Source of the DNA: Tetrapyrgos nigripes
Lineage: Eukaryota; Basidiomycota; Agaricomycetes; Agaricales; Campanellaceae
Direction of reading: 5' to 3'
Assembly: GCA_013368315.1 (NCBI GenBank)
Contig: JAACJM010000114.1
Span: 62,001-126,000 of the forward strand
DNA length: 64,000 bases
Shown: positions 33,757 through 45,341 of the stretch, one piece after another
Layout of the letters: each line of letters begins with the position of its first letter
How positions within the stretch are numbered: the first letter of the stretch is position 1
Notes under the pieces: generated by a model
The model's database searches: none
The model's input: the letters and a program-made list of their open reading frames with translations, nothing else
What the model was told of the DNA's origin: nothing
Translations under genes and position numbers: made by a program

Positions 33757-35565
33757 ATGACCACCATGTACCAGGCCCAGCCTGCACCTTCTCATCCACA
33801 ATCAATGGCCCACTACTCGCAGGCTCAGGACTACCAGCAGGATTCCATGCGGTCAAGAAGAACTACTGCAGCCTATCCAGAACAACAGGAGTATGACCAA
33901 GAAGACGGAGGTTACCCTAACGATGAACAAGACGACTTTTTCAGCGGGAACCAGTCCAATCCCCAACTAGCATACAATCCCGACTCTTCATATCCCGTTG
34001 GCATGCCTGGCGCTGCTCATTCAGTAGCAACCCAATCCGTGCGCGCTCCATCACCACCTGCAGGTCCCATCCTCGACCATTCCCACCTTCGCCCCGGAAA
34101 CCAAGCAGCCCTCCTCTCTCACGAACGTACACTCGAGCTATACAGAGCCAATGCCAAAAAGACACAGGACCCCGACCTCCAGTTCGAATTCGCCGTGTTC
34201 ATGATAGACGCTTCGAAAACCATGCCCATTCCCGAAGAAGTACCAGGAAACCTTCTCCAAGTAGAGAAAGCACTGGAGAAACGAGACAACCTGATACAAG
34301 AAGCCATGGGTCTGCTAAAACGTCTAGCAGACCGAGGTCATCCCCCTTCACAATATTTCCTTGCGGACTGCTATGCCAATGGTATCGGCACCGTGAAGAA
34401 CAAGCAAGATTTTGATCGTGCATACCCTCTATTCATCCTTGCTGCGAAGCATGGCCATCCAGACGCTGCATACCGCGCGGGCACATGTTGCGAGAATGGT
34501 TGGGGTTGTCGACGGGAATCAGCCAAAGCTCTCACTTTCTTCCGGAAAGCAGCAGCAGCTTTACACCCTGGAGCAATGTATCGATTAGGGATTGCGGAGC
34601 TGAATGGAGACCTGGGACTATCGAAGAGGCCCAAGGAGGGTGTGAAATGGTTGAAGAGGAGTGCTGAGCATGCGACAGCGGAATTTCCTCATGCATTGCA
34701 CGAACTAGCGTTACTGCACGAGCGGGGCGTTGAAAACGTCGTCTTTGTGGATTACGAGTATGCGACAGAGCTGCTTGCACAGGCTGCAGAGTTGGGATAT
34801 GCGCCCAGTGCGTACAAGTTGGGAGAGTGCTACGAGTACGGGAAGTTGGGATGTCCGCAAGATCCTGCGCTGTCTATTCACTACTATGTCAGTGCTATCG
34901 TCTTCCTGGAGTGTCTACTGATTTGGGTCTCTACAACTAGAACATCGCTGCCCAACAAAACCACCGAGACGCCTGCTTTGCATTAACGGCATGGTATCTG
35001 GTCGGTTCACCCGGTGTATTACCTCAGTCAGACACAGAGGCTTTCTTGTGGGCACAGAGAGCTGCGGACGCTGGACTTGCCAAGGCGATGTACGCTGTGG
35101 GATATTTCTTGGAGGTTGGAATCGGTACAGCCGCTAACATGGCCGAGTGAGTGTTTTCTTTGTTCTTTTGCGATTCAGTGCTATGTCGTCCCACATTTCT
35201 CCGTCCTTCGTTCATGCCAGCGTTTACCCTATTCATTTCTTTCCCTTCCTGTGATCACCAGTCATCCTCATCTTCATCGATGACATGACGCGCGCCCGTC
35301 TATTTTCTGACAATGACCCATCGGAACTCCGTTACTCCTTTGACGTATTAATCAATTTCGCTCACATACTTACTATTTCATTAACAGAGCCATATCCTAT
35401 TACAAACGCGCCGCCGAGCTAGGAGACAAACGAGCTGCTCAACGATTGAAGGGTTCACAAACGCAGGCGATAAGACAGCCTGGTGGGCCTGGGTCGGTGT
35501 TGCATCGACAAGAGGGAGACGATTCAAGTAAGGGCGGGAAAGACAAGGATTGTGTAATTATGTGA
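33757..35565 (+). CDS. skt5: Sel1-repeat chitin synthase activator (Chs4/Skt5 type)
   Basis: My model is join(33757..34887, 34941..35146, 35388..35565), 504 residues, phases consistent. A disordered Gln/Ser/Tyr-rich N-terminus of about 130 residues precedes at least six Sel1-like repeats of about 36 residues. Examples are GHPPSQYFLADCYANGIGT, GHPDAAYRAGTCCENGWG and AKAMYAVGYFLEVGIGT. The protein ends CVIM, a CaaX prenylation box, as in yeast Skt5/Chs4, which brings chitin synthase III to the membrane and activates it. ATG 33757 was preferred because upstream in-frame starts are not ATG. It is one of the best-preserved genes here. Confidence 0.85.
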
Positions 35566-36238
35566 GGGACGGGTGTGGGAAGGGTTTGCACCGTAATGAC
35601 GGTGGTGGGAGGGGTGAGTGAGTATAGAACGAGGAGAGGATCGAGGCATGAGTAGGAACGGTCCCGGCTTGCTTTTATCCGAAGCGGGACGGCAGCAAGG
35701 TCGGCTGTATAATTCCGACACAAGCACTTGTACGCTGTCCACATACCTCTCCACTTGGTGCCCTTGTCCATTCCCCGACTCGAGTGGGTGAGCTGGCTGG
35801 CTGGCTAGCAAGATGTATATACATAGATGCCTGGATTGTCCTCTAAATCTCTGTACTAATATTTTATTTCTGATCCATCGACTAATCCTCTTTTGAAATC
35901 CTTTTTTCCCTTCAGCTACGTACCTTTTATTTTCTCCTGGTTGGATGAATCGGACATTATATACAAACATACGTATCAGGTCTACTCGCTCTCTCTCCTC
36001 TTGATCAAACTCAACGGACTGGGACAGCTTTTCTCTTTATATTTTACATATTCATTCATCCGTTACCCTATAGCTTGCGATACTTTAATATTGCATCGAC
36101 TCATATACGTAGGTCGTCGAGGACTCGATGTGCTGTAGTTGTCTCGGACCTAGCTAACGCTCCCACTCCTTTTTTGTTTTGTTACTTTTTGTCGTCTAGC
36201 TGACTCTCAGAATTGACGCTGGAGACTGAGACTGACGT
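35566..36238. other. Intergenic stretch, 3' flank of the Sel1 gene
   Basis: T-rich and pyrimidine-rich. Long open frames on either strand have no recognisable content. No gene is supported. Confidence 0.35.
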
Positions 36239-36809
36239 TCATGCAAGTCGTCGTCCGAGTCTATACCATCCGGTGGATCCGTACTGGGATAGCTGAGTGA
36301 GAGACTGGGAAAACTCAGCCAGGGATTGTTGCTCTCTACTGCTCTCCCCTAAGTCAGTCTCCTGTTCTTCTGCCTCAAAAGCATCCCGGTCATATCCATC
36401 AAGGTGGAGATCTGATCCAGGCTCCTGAGAGATGCGTTGGTAATCTGAGAGTGAAGGCAATGTTTCTCGTAGGTTACTGGCTGGTAAGAATGTCTGAAGG
36501 AGGCGGGTAGCTGCAATATCCCCCAAGGAGAGTATGGGCACTGCCGGGCTGAAGCGCTGAAGGGTCAGAGGAGGCTTGGTGCTCTTGACGCGTTGTTTGC
36601 CGGTGGTGAAGCAAAGTGACATGGTCTTGATGTTTTGGGGATCTTTCGTGTCTCCGGATGGTTTTTGGATTGCGGCCGGTCTCATCGCGACATAACTGGC
36701 AGTAAGCGTACCATTTGTTTCTTTCAAAGGCAAGACGCCATACTGCATTGAAGAAAAGCAAGAGAAGTGGAAATGTGCGCGACGACACGGTCTCAGCCTG
36801 ACAGGCCAT
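36239..36809 (-). pseudogene. Zinc-finger gene remnant, two frames
   Basis: One frame reads NKWYAYCQLCRDETGRNPKT, then RRHERSPKHQDHV, a C2H2 finger with CxxC and HxxxxxH spacing. Another frame continues with LTLQRFSPAVPILSLGD, then an acidic/Gln-rich stretch (FEAEEQETDLGESSREQQ) to a stop at 36239. The switch between frames near 36600 needs an intron or a frame shift; I see no clean splice pair. The finger resembles N-termini of transposon-derived Agaricomycete proteins. A related upstream exon may have been separated by the BVMO insertion at 37.0-40.4 kb. Confidence 0.4.
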
Positions 36810-37014
36810 GTGGGAATAACGATTACCTTTTCGAATTTCGTCAACGTCCCTTGGCTGTGGTGGGCATCGTCTTGCAGCCGGTTTAAAAATTGCGAGGATG
36901 GGTCAAAAAGTGTCTTCGTGGTCTATCCTAACTACGTACATTGGGATTGGGTACAAAAAATTTTAGCCTTCACTCCAATTTCATTTCCAAGCTGCGGGTG
37001 TCGGTAGTCTTTTA

Positions 37015-37045
37015 ACCCGGACGCATCTGAAGGTCTGGCCGTGTA
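37015..37045 (+). repeat. 31-bp direct repeat, left of BVMO copy 3
   Basis: It is identical over 31 bases to 40385-40415, starting ACCCGGACGC and ending GGCCGTGTA. Similarity to the BVMO copy 2 segment begins at the very next base. Confidence 0.9.
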
Positions 37046-40000
37046 AACTGCGCTCCCTTCTTGCCTCATTACGCTCCCTTCATGATTCCTCGAATTGGAA
37101 GTTTTTGGGCGAAGCGAAGAAAAGCTACCTGAAGTTGGGTCGGTCAGAATCGTCTTCTATGTATCGCAATCGCCTTCTGGTCCTGACACGAATCGGTTAT
37201 GTATACAGACCAGAACATCTTTTAGACCTGGTTCCAGCAACTTCGACGACCCCGGGCCCATAAATCGCGCTATTGGATTCGATACTTCGTGGAATTGCAG
37301 ATAATGGACGGTTGGAACAAAATTGATTGGAACCTCGCCCATACTATAAGCAGTATCATAAGTTGCGGGTTTTAGCAGACTAAGTCATTACAGAGCTCCC
37401 ATCGGGTCAGATGCTCTTTCTTCATACAGTAGCTGATGAACCTGCTGACTACTCTACTGTTACTGATTTTGCGCAAGCTTTCTCATGAAATTTATAGCTG
37501 TAGGATTCGAAGACCAGAAACGCTTCCAATGCGACTCTCAAGCGAACGGTGATAAAAATTGCGCTATCGCAGTCACTTTTCCATCCCAGTCCAATGTCTC
37601 CTGTTGAAATGCCAGCCTCTACTAACCAGACCAATGAACATGCCAGTGCCACCAGCGACACAAACCCTAGCAACCTCAAGTTTACACCTGGGGAATTTTG
37701 TAGCGATGAACCACGCAGAATGAAAGTAGTCATTATTGGTGCTGGGTTCAGTGGTGCGTGTTTGTGGCGCAGTTTTTGAAAGACGAAGTCTGACTGGAAT
37801 GGTGTGCCAGGTATCACTGCAGGAATTAGGTTGGTATCCTCCACGGAGTTCTCAAGCAAGTTATCTAATAATGGCCATGCGACGCATCGATCAGGTTTCG
37901 ACAACGGGTTCCCAACCTTGACCTTTCAATCTACGAAGCCAACGCAGGAGTGGGAGGCACTTGGTTTGCTAACCGGTATCCTGTGCGCATTCTTTTGGTC
38001 TCTTTGAGCACTACTGTTAACGCTATTTCTCCAATCAGGGCATAGCTTGTGATGTTGCAGCTCATAGTGTGAGTGTCCAAAATATTCAACCTGCTCTTGA
38101 CCGGGCCTGTTTAACCCGATTCGCGCAGTATCAGGTTTCCTACTTCAATAATGTCAGTCACAATTCCAGAATGGTTCTCGTCTCAGATCCTAACCAGTCT
38201 CCAGCCTAACTGGTCTGCATTCTACGCTCCCGGTGCCGAAATACGCGAATACGCAGTATCCATTGTCGAAAAGTACAAACTCATGCCTTACATCAAACTA
38301 CAACACAAACTCATTCGTGCAGAGTATAACGAAGAACAAGGGAAATGGCTTCTGACCTTTCGGCGGCCGAAAATAGCCACACTCCCAACGGGACAACACG
38401 ACGCTTCTGCCAATGGTGGTAGTGAGCATGGCTATGAAGAGTTTGTGGATACTGCTGACGTGCTGTACACTGGAATGGGGATCCTTAGTAGATGGGATTG
38501 GCCTAAAATTGAGGGGTTGCACGAGTTTCAGGGTAGATTGGTGCATAGTGCAAAATGGGAAACTGGGGAAGGGGATCTTAGTCCGACTGCAAAGTGGGAG
38601 GATACGATACCTACTTGGAAGAATAAGAAAATTGCGGTCATTGGTGTGGTCAGAGCCTTTTTCTTCCTATCCATATCCTCAGTGTATTGATGTCAAGCCA
38701 TCCCCTGCAGGGTTCATCAGCGATACAGATAGTAGCTGCTTTACAGCCTAAAGTCGCCCAGTTGACAAATTTTGTCCGGAGTAAAACGTGGATTTCCGCG
38801 ACATTTTCTAAGGGACCTCTAACTGCGTTGTCAAAAGACGAGAACGCTACGAATTGTGAGTTACCTTTTACTCGGACCTGCCTGATCTGTTGAGCATTGA
38901 GTTCTGAAAATAGACTCGTACACTGAAGAGGATAAAACTCGATTTGCGGACCCTAAAGTGTACAATGAATACCGGCGAGAACTCGAGAGAGACCAGCATG
39001 TAAGTCGTCGTTCTCATCTCAGTGTCACAGTGATATTGCAAACTGACGAGATCTATTGTCTGTTTAGGCGGTTTTCGCTGCTAACTGGACTCAGAATCCT
39101 ATATCAGAACAAGCACGGAAATTGTTCAAGGAAGACATGATCAGGAGATTGGCGAAGAAACCTTGGATTGTTGACCTCAGTAAGCAAGATCTTGGAGTTG
39201 GTTGTATATGTTCGTTATGCTCATAAGTACTCCACGCGTCTACAGTTTTACCAGAGTTTCCTGTTGCTTGCAAAAGGCTAACCCCTGGACCTGGTTATCT
39301 CGAAGCCTTGTGCGAAGACAATGTATGGCAGGGCAGTCTCTGCTACTCTGCGTTCCTTATAACCTGAATGTTATTTTTTACAGGTCGACTTCGTCCCAGA
39401 GAGCATCAAGCGAATTACGCCCACGGGTATAGAAACGGCTGATGGCAAACACAGAGACTTTGATGTCATTATCTGTGCAACGGGTCAGGCCATAAGGTTT
39501 TGCAGGTTTAATTAACTTTGCCTCGCTTACATACCCTTGCAGGCCGTGACATGTCCTTCAAACTCCCCTTCATCGGAAGAAACGGCGTCAAACTGGAAGA
39601 AAAATTTGATCCACACCCTCGGACATATCTCACAATTGCTGTAGACGGTTTCCCAAACTGGATCATGTCAGGCGGACCTAACTCTGGGCTGGCATCGGGA
39701 AACCTTTTAATGACTCTGGAACGTATTGCCGAGTATGCTATCCAAGTTACGCTGAAGTTGCAGAGAGAGCGTTTGAAGAGCATCGAAGTGAAGAAGGAGG
39801 CTGTGGATGACTTCGATGAGTATATGGAGAGTTATTTTCCCAAGGTTTGTTTAATTCCATGATATCTGGTGTTCCAGACTGATGGATTGGTTGTACATGC
39901 CAGACCGTGTTCGGCCAGAAATGCAAATCATGGTACAAGGGAGGCAAAGAAGAGGGTAGAGTCGTTGCGTTGTTTCCTGGGTCATCTTTGCTATATGCGC

Positions 40001-40384
40001 ATGCTTTGACGTATCCTCGATGGGAAGATTACAACTATGAACCTTTGGATCGTGGGGTTAAGAACAGGTTCTATTGGTTGGGTGATGGGAGTACGAAGGC
40101 TGACACGTTTCCCGAAGTAGACAGTGAGTTCGCATTCTCTTTTGATTGTTCTGATGTGTTGATTGAGTTGACCAGGCTCATGGTACCTGGATCCCAAGGT
40201 AGTAGATGTGCCTCCTGGTATGTGGTATCATCGTGTCGTGTTTTTAGTATGGTGACTGACTCGGCTTTTACCCAGTGCCTGAGTAAACTTTGTACATATT
40301 ATTCTAGCGTGTCTCAATGATGTTCTTTGCAATGAAGCATGAAGATCTATGCATAATAGTGTACAGAAACAACTACACGAGTCC
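37046..40384 (+). repeat. Segmental duplicate (BVMO unit), copy 3
   Basis: A 3339-base segment matching 22123-25160 in reverse complement, including about 550 bases upstream of the gene and about 100 downstream. Both ends coincide with the 31-bp direct repeats. Confidence 0.8.
37594..40286 (+). CDS. Baeyer-Villiger-type FAD-dependent monooxygenase, open copy
   Basis: All exons can be read open from ATG 37594 to TAA 40286, with about a dozen short introns. Motifs in order: MKVVIIGAGFSG, the FAD Rossmann site (GxGxxG), with the first intron splitting its last glycine; GGTWFANRYP; KLMPYIKLQHKLIRAEY; FQGRLVHSAKW, an exact FxGxxxHxxxW Baeyer-Villiger fingerprint; KKIAVIGV plus GSSAIQI, the NADPH site; DFDVIICATG; and a C-terminal WYLDPKVVDVPP. 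The enzyme would use NADPH and O2 to oxygenate ketones, steroid-like or other hydrophobic substrates; the substrate is unknown. The exon around YQ near 38131 is short and its boundary uncertain. Copies 1 and 2 are broken, so this is probably the working gene. The broken dioxygenase at 25.4 kb neighbours copy 2. Confidence 0.75.
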
Positions 40385-40415
40385 ACCCGGACGCATCTGA
40401 AGGTCTGGCCGTGTA
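40385..40415 (+). repeat. 31-bp direct repeat, right of BVMO copy 3
   Basis: Identical to 37015-37045 and in the same orientation. It directly follows the end of similarity to the copy 2 segment. Confidence 0.9.
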
Positions 40416-40595
40416 CTCAGTAGAATGCTTGTGTCTCGTGTATGTTCGATTAGTTATGAGCTTACGTTTCCTTGACGTTTCCCGCCCTCCAAATTTCTTT
40501 CGCCCAATTCCGACGAGGCTGACGCGCAGACGGTCCTTCTCATCATCGACCTCCATGACTAACTCATCATTCCGTTGCCGAAGGATATCATTCAT
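40416..40595 (-). pseudogene. Interrupted open frame at the BVMO insertion site
   Basis: From ATG 40595 a frame reads MNDILRQRNDELVMEVDDEK, probably helical, and runs into the right 31-bp repeat. If the BVMO segment and one repeat are removed, the same frame continues past 37015 for about 18 more codons to a stop near 36955. I recognise no family. That the frame was a gene is inferred only from its continuity and composition. Confidence 0.35.
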
Positions 40596-40607
40596 AGCAA
40601 GACACAC

Positions 40608-41040
40608 CCAGCACTAACGAATATTCATTGGCCAAAAGTTAGTTCGGAAAGGTCAAGTTTTCGAGGGACCAGGAAACTCATTTGGAAACGAAAGGTTTTC
40701 GTGCTTCAGAAATTTATCATCGGATCGCTTGCCGAGGCTTCGGAAATTTAAAATTTTCGAATCCGTTTTCGAGCACCAGAGACTTGATGTTTCCTAATTA
40801 ACTTCTGGCCACGGAATATTGGATGTGAGACCTGCGTCTTACTCAGTAACAATCACCAGGCAGCTGGACTTCCATGCTTTGTAATTGCGCTATTCTCAAT
40901 ATGCGCACAGGCGTATCTCGAATCCCGGTCAGAGTTCGAGAGGTTATAAGCACGATACTCTGCCCTCTGTGAACCACCTAGTCAGCTCTCATACTCTGTA
41001 AACCCACTCTACACGCCTTCACAAGTGGCGCCTTCTCGAT
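40608..41040. other. Intergenic stretch upstream of the MDR gene
   Basis: It contains the probable promoter of the oxidoreductase, with a pyrimidine/CA-rich leader before ATG 41041. No other feature is supported. Confidence 0.35.
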
Positions 41041-42339
41041 ATGTCCAAGACTCATACAGCGATCGCTACTCTATCACCTGGTCACTTCGATGCCATTCAA
41101 GTCCCTACTAGAACTCCTGGTCCCGAAGAAGTCCTCATCAAGGTGGAATACGCGTCGATGATTGCATTTGACACGTATATCAACGACCTAGGGTATAATA
41201 TTGTCCCCGTCTATCCAATGATTTTTGGATTCAACGGTGCAGGGACTGTGGTTGAAGTTGGGAGTGAAGTGGGTGATTTAAAGGTTGGAGATCGGGTATG
41301 TGCTCCTTAATTCTCTACTCTTCCTTTGACAAGACAGTGGGTAGCTGACCTCTTTGGACAGGTAGCTGCATTTACGTTGGGTTCGTCTGAGAGAAAGGCG
41401 ATGCAGGAGTATACTGTTCAGCCTAGGTATACCTGTACCAAAGTGAGTTGCTTGCGAGGCTAGGATGAATAGACATTTCACTGATGCTGATGTTTAGATT
41501 CCTGACACTCTCCCTCTTTCTGCTGCAGCAACCATTCCAGACAACTTTGCCACTGCTTATAATGTCCTTTTCAATCCCATCTACCTCGGTTTGCCTACGC
41601 CTTCTTCTCTTCCTGCCAGCACTCCACCTTCTCTCGCAGACAAACCTATCTTTATCTATGGTGCAGGCTCGACCACAGGCCAGTACACCATCCAACTTCT
41701 ACACGCATCAGGCTACACCAACGTCCTTGTAACTGCATCCCCAACGCATCATCCATTCCTCCGTTCCATAGGTGCTACACATACCTTCGATTATCGTTCC
41801 CCTAATTTGGCGAAGGAAATCGCAGAAGTTCTTTCTTCCCCAACGAATCCAGACGGCAAAGTCGATTTGGCACTGGATTGTGTTTCGGCGCTGGGGACCA
41901 TCGCTCGAGTTGCAAAGGTGGTTAGTTCGGAAGGAAAAGTGGCTTTGCTTATGCCAATCAAGGATGGTGATAGTGTCAGAGAGGATACGTTGCTGAAGGA
42001 GTTGCCTGAGGATAGGAATCCATTACCCAAGGGCACGCAACATGTCTACGTTAGGACGTTTTTATATGAACAGGTATGTCTATTTGCAGTGCGGCCTGTG
42101 CAGTTGTATGCTCGGTGTTAATAGAGTTTCTTCAGAACGAATACTTGAGGGAAAACCTCATGCCAAAGATCCTTCCTCCACTCTTGGAGGCTGGAATTAT
42201 TCAACCCAACAAAGTTCGCCTTCTAGATGAATTGGTCGGAATGCTGAAGGAGCGAGTTGCTGCTGGACTGGATTTGTTGAGAAATAACTTGGTTAGCGGA
42301 GAGAAAGTGATCGTGAAAATCGGCGGGGGTGCCAACTGA
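41041..42339 (+). CDS. Zinc-less MDR-family oxidoreductase (quinone/enoyl reductase type)
   Basis: My model is join(41041..41295, 41362..41442, 41498..42073, 42136..42339), 371 residues, all introns in phase 0. The N-terminal GroES-like domain reads PGPEEVLIKVEYASMIAFD and GFNGAGTVVEVGSEVGDLKV. The Rossmann domain has IYGAGSTTGQYTIQLLHASG for NADPH and LALDCVSALGT further on. The structural-zinc cysteine cluster and the catalytic-zinc Cys/His of alcohol dehydrogenases are absent, so it fits the zinc-independent reductases that act on quinones or activated double bonds in the cytosol. No lesion is seen. It is not obviously linked to the BVMO beyond proximity. Confidence 0.85.
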
Positions 42340-42956
42340 GGTGATCGGACACTGAGGACTTGTTCTCTCTCTCATGTACTCTTTGCTCAAATATATGTTG
42401 TAATAAATGTATCAAGGATGGAACTGTAGTACATAGTCAATTAATGGATATCGACAGTACTTGTATCGGACTTTGAAAAAAAAATTTGACCGAAATATTC
42501 GCGTCTCTGCCCTCCGAGCTCTCCTCCAACTCCGACTCATAACCCAGGCCGGTAACGGCCTATCCATTCACTGTTACCCTCCAGGCCTCCGAAGCCGGTA
42601 TACTCGATTATTGTGGGCGCCTCCCCAGGCACGGCACAACCAGGGACTCGAACAAAAATTGGAATCTAATTTGGGAGCAGCGAGGGACAAAGGGTTCACG
42701 AAAGGATAGCGCTATGAAAGGGTCGTGTTCGGTGTCGCGATATCATATTTTGGACGGGTTCCTCTCGGACCTCTCCATTACGCATCATTTCACGCTGCGA
42801 AAGTAAATTTCTTTTGGCAATTTCGAAACAATGGAAGCCCCTTCTAAGGTGGTCCTCGCATTTTTTTTAATCTCTTTGCTCCGTACCACCAACTCATCCA
42901 TCATCATCCGCTTCGCCAGTCACTAATCATTCATCAATCGCTAGTGATACTGTACT
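42340..42956. other. Intergenic stretch
   Basis: It holds an A-rich tract near 42478-42487 and a TTTTTTTT tract near 42863, in the probable promoter of the next gene. GTTCGAGTCCC on the minus strand near 42640 recalls a tRNA T-loop but has no pairing stem. Confidence 0.35.
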
Positions 42957-45341
42957 ATGCTCACCGCCGATGGCATCAACTGCCGTCTCCGTGCCATGCA
43001 CAGAACTGGGAAACAATTGGACCGCACAGTCTATACAGAAATCAATCACGAGGCGCCGACAGTGGCTGTAGAGACGGTTGACGAGAGTGGCACGACGACG
43101 ACCACAGTGACTGCTGTTGTGAAGTTGAATCAGTCGTGTTTGAGTAAACGGGTAAGCCGCGTTTTCTTCGTGTTCCTCTCCTTTCTCTCGCTGTCGCCAG
43201 CTAGGTTTGAGATCAACCAATTAAAGTAACCTATCTTTCTCCCCTGTATTCATTTTCCTAGGTGTATTTCATGGACTGGTCCCAATCCTCCGACACTGAG
43301 CCACGGTCCTTCTGGTGTAAACTCTGGTCAGAATTCTACAAGAAAGCCAACTCTGGAACAGTGGAAGAAGTCCTCGAGTCAGCGACGTGGATTTGCAGGA
43401 ATAAACCCGAGTCTCATAGACGTTCAACTGAAATCTATCATACGCGTCGAGAGGGGAGGTTGCCTCCGCCAAAAGGTGAGACTGCTTCTTCACTACTTCT
43501 TACGCAAATGGGAACTGAAACTGACACTAATCCGTCTCCTGTTATCTGCAGTTCATAAATACACCAATAAAATGGGCTCCCTCCGTCTAGAGCTCTATCA
43601 AGTCACAGGCGACATCAAATTCATGAATTCGTCAGACGCAGACTTTGACGCGTTGGTACTGGACCCAGTTGACGGTGACCCGTCTTTCGTTTTTGTTTAT
43701 AATTTCCAGTATGATGATAACATTGGTATGTGTTATTTATGACATCTGCACTCCAGGTTGTCTCGCGCAAGTCTTTGCTAACGTCAATATGGCCTCATTC
43801 TCGTTCTCGTTTAGATCTCAGCACTCGTTTCTTGAACCTTACCGATAAGACTCCTTCCGAACCTTCTGAGCAGCCTGAGCCGCATCTAAGACTCGCTAAT
43901 CTCTTGACAATAACATCCAATCCAAGTGTAGTGGGGAATCATGATCACATTCATGGCGATGACTCTGACTCCGACAGTTCGTTGACCGACTGTGACGATA
44001 GCAGGAGTGAGCTCACTCTGTCGCCTAAGAGGTCCGAGAAAGGGAAACAAAAGAAGAAGGATCAAGGGAAGCAAAAGGCGACCAGGAAAGGAAAGGAGAA
44101 ACAGAAACAGAAACAGAAACAGACAGACAGAGGCAAGGGGAAAGAGAGCGAAAAAGATAACCATGAAGGGCAGAACAAGGGAAAGGGACAGGCAGTGAAG
44201 GCAGGCAAGGTAAAGGGAAAGGAGAAGGAGAAGCCTGAGGCACAGCGCGGTGTCGTACTGGTTTCATCCACACCTCAATCCAAATATTACGGACGCCTTC
44301 GTCGTACTTCGAGCAATTATGCCAAGGACGATGACGACGACGACGAAGAAGAAGACATTGAGAACGAGAATGAAGGAGACGATGAATACGAGAAAGACGA
44401 AGAAAATCATCATGGTCATTCCAGCGACATTGAAGATATCGACGACGTCGATCTCCGTGAAGCTGGAGAGTTAGATGAGCATGACTTAGTTGGTCCCAGC
44501 ACTCAAGTTGGAACGATGTCATCACCTTCGGTTCCCAACCCATGGCTGGTACGGACGGGCTCGCTTTCTGGGCCTCAGCTTCTTGCTCCGGATTGTCTGG
44601 GTCTCAGTTTGGTAGTGAAAGATGGTGTCGTCCAACGTGATGGTCTATCACAGGTAAGCATCCATTTTCAGCTGGTAGAGAAACAACACGTTTTGACTGA
44701 CATTAACAAAAAACAGATCGTTACCACCAGTGCTCCTCATACTCAGGCCAGCCGTGACGAACAAGTTGGTACGCAGAGTTCTTGGAGAGATTTACAACGA
44801 GAGATGAATGCTGCAGAGGTGACTGCTTTTCTGCTACCTTTCTTTCTTTCTTCGTTCTGCTCCAGCGAATCACTGACCAAGTATTCCTTGTGATGTTTTT
44901 TTTTCTTGGTTGCATGAAGATTACCCTCAAACGCGAAAAAGACGAAAGCGTCCGCCTGGATGCAGAGATTTTAGCTGTCACCAATGTATGTGCTTTCAAT
45001 ATCAAGTGATCGTTATCGATTTCGACTACTCGAGCTGACGTGCTATCCTCCTTTCTCTTCCTCTTCCTTTGCTGCCGCAGGAACGAGCCCAACAAATCAA
45101 TCAAATGGCTAACAACCTCAAAAACCTCAACGAAAACAAGAGAAAGTATATCGAGTATCTTAAAGGACAACAAATGCAAGAGCAGAACGTCACGCCGACT
45201 AATGCCAATGTTAATGGTAGTGGTGCCGCTCCTGCTACTGCTATGATTGCGGCTGGGGTGAGGATGGACACGGGTAAGGGTGCTCGTGCAGGTGCTACGC
45301 GTCCGACTGCCAGTGCCGTCGTTGCTACGCGAAATTTGTGA
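42957..45341 (+). CDS. Uncharacterised Lys/Asp/Glu-rich protein with C-terminal coiled coil
   Basis: My model is join(42957..43151, 43262..43475, 43552..43725, 43815..44653, 44717..44818, 44920..44985, 45081..45341), 616 residues, phases consistent. The first 220 residues look folded (SRVYFMDWSQ-like, WCKLWSEFYKKANSGTVEEV, GSLRLELYQVTGDIKF). Then come a very basic Lys/Gln/Gly repeat region (KEKQKQKQKQ) and an acidic Asp/Glu tract (DDDDDDEEEDIENENEGD). The C-terminus is a predicted coiled coil (NQMANNLKNLNENKRKYIEYL). The alternating charge blocks suggest a nuclear or RNA-associated protein; that is inference. No known domain was recognised. Confidence 0.7.

Noticed and set aside
38128..38190. 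A 6-nt microexon (TATCAG) in BVMO copy 3
   Set aside because: Copy 1 shows a longer exon starting with the same bases, so several splice choices fit equally well; I left the boundary open.
37015..40415. The 31-bp repeats as LTRs or terminal repeats of a transposon
   Set aside because: The enclosed segment encodes only the BVMO, carries no transposase, and the related segment at 22-25 kb lacks the repeats.
42600..42665. Possible tRNA on the minus strand (GTTCGAGTCCC word)
   Set aside because: The five bases on either side do not pair as a T-stem, and no acceptor or anticodon arm can be drawn at the right distances.
44095..44135. ACAGAA tandem repeat as a satellite
   Set aside because: It lies inside an open exon and encodes the Lys/Gln stretch of the protein, so it is coding low-complexity sequence.
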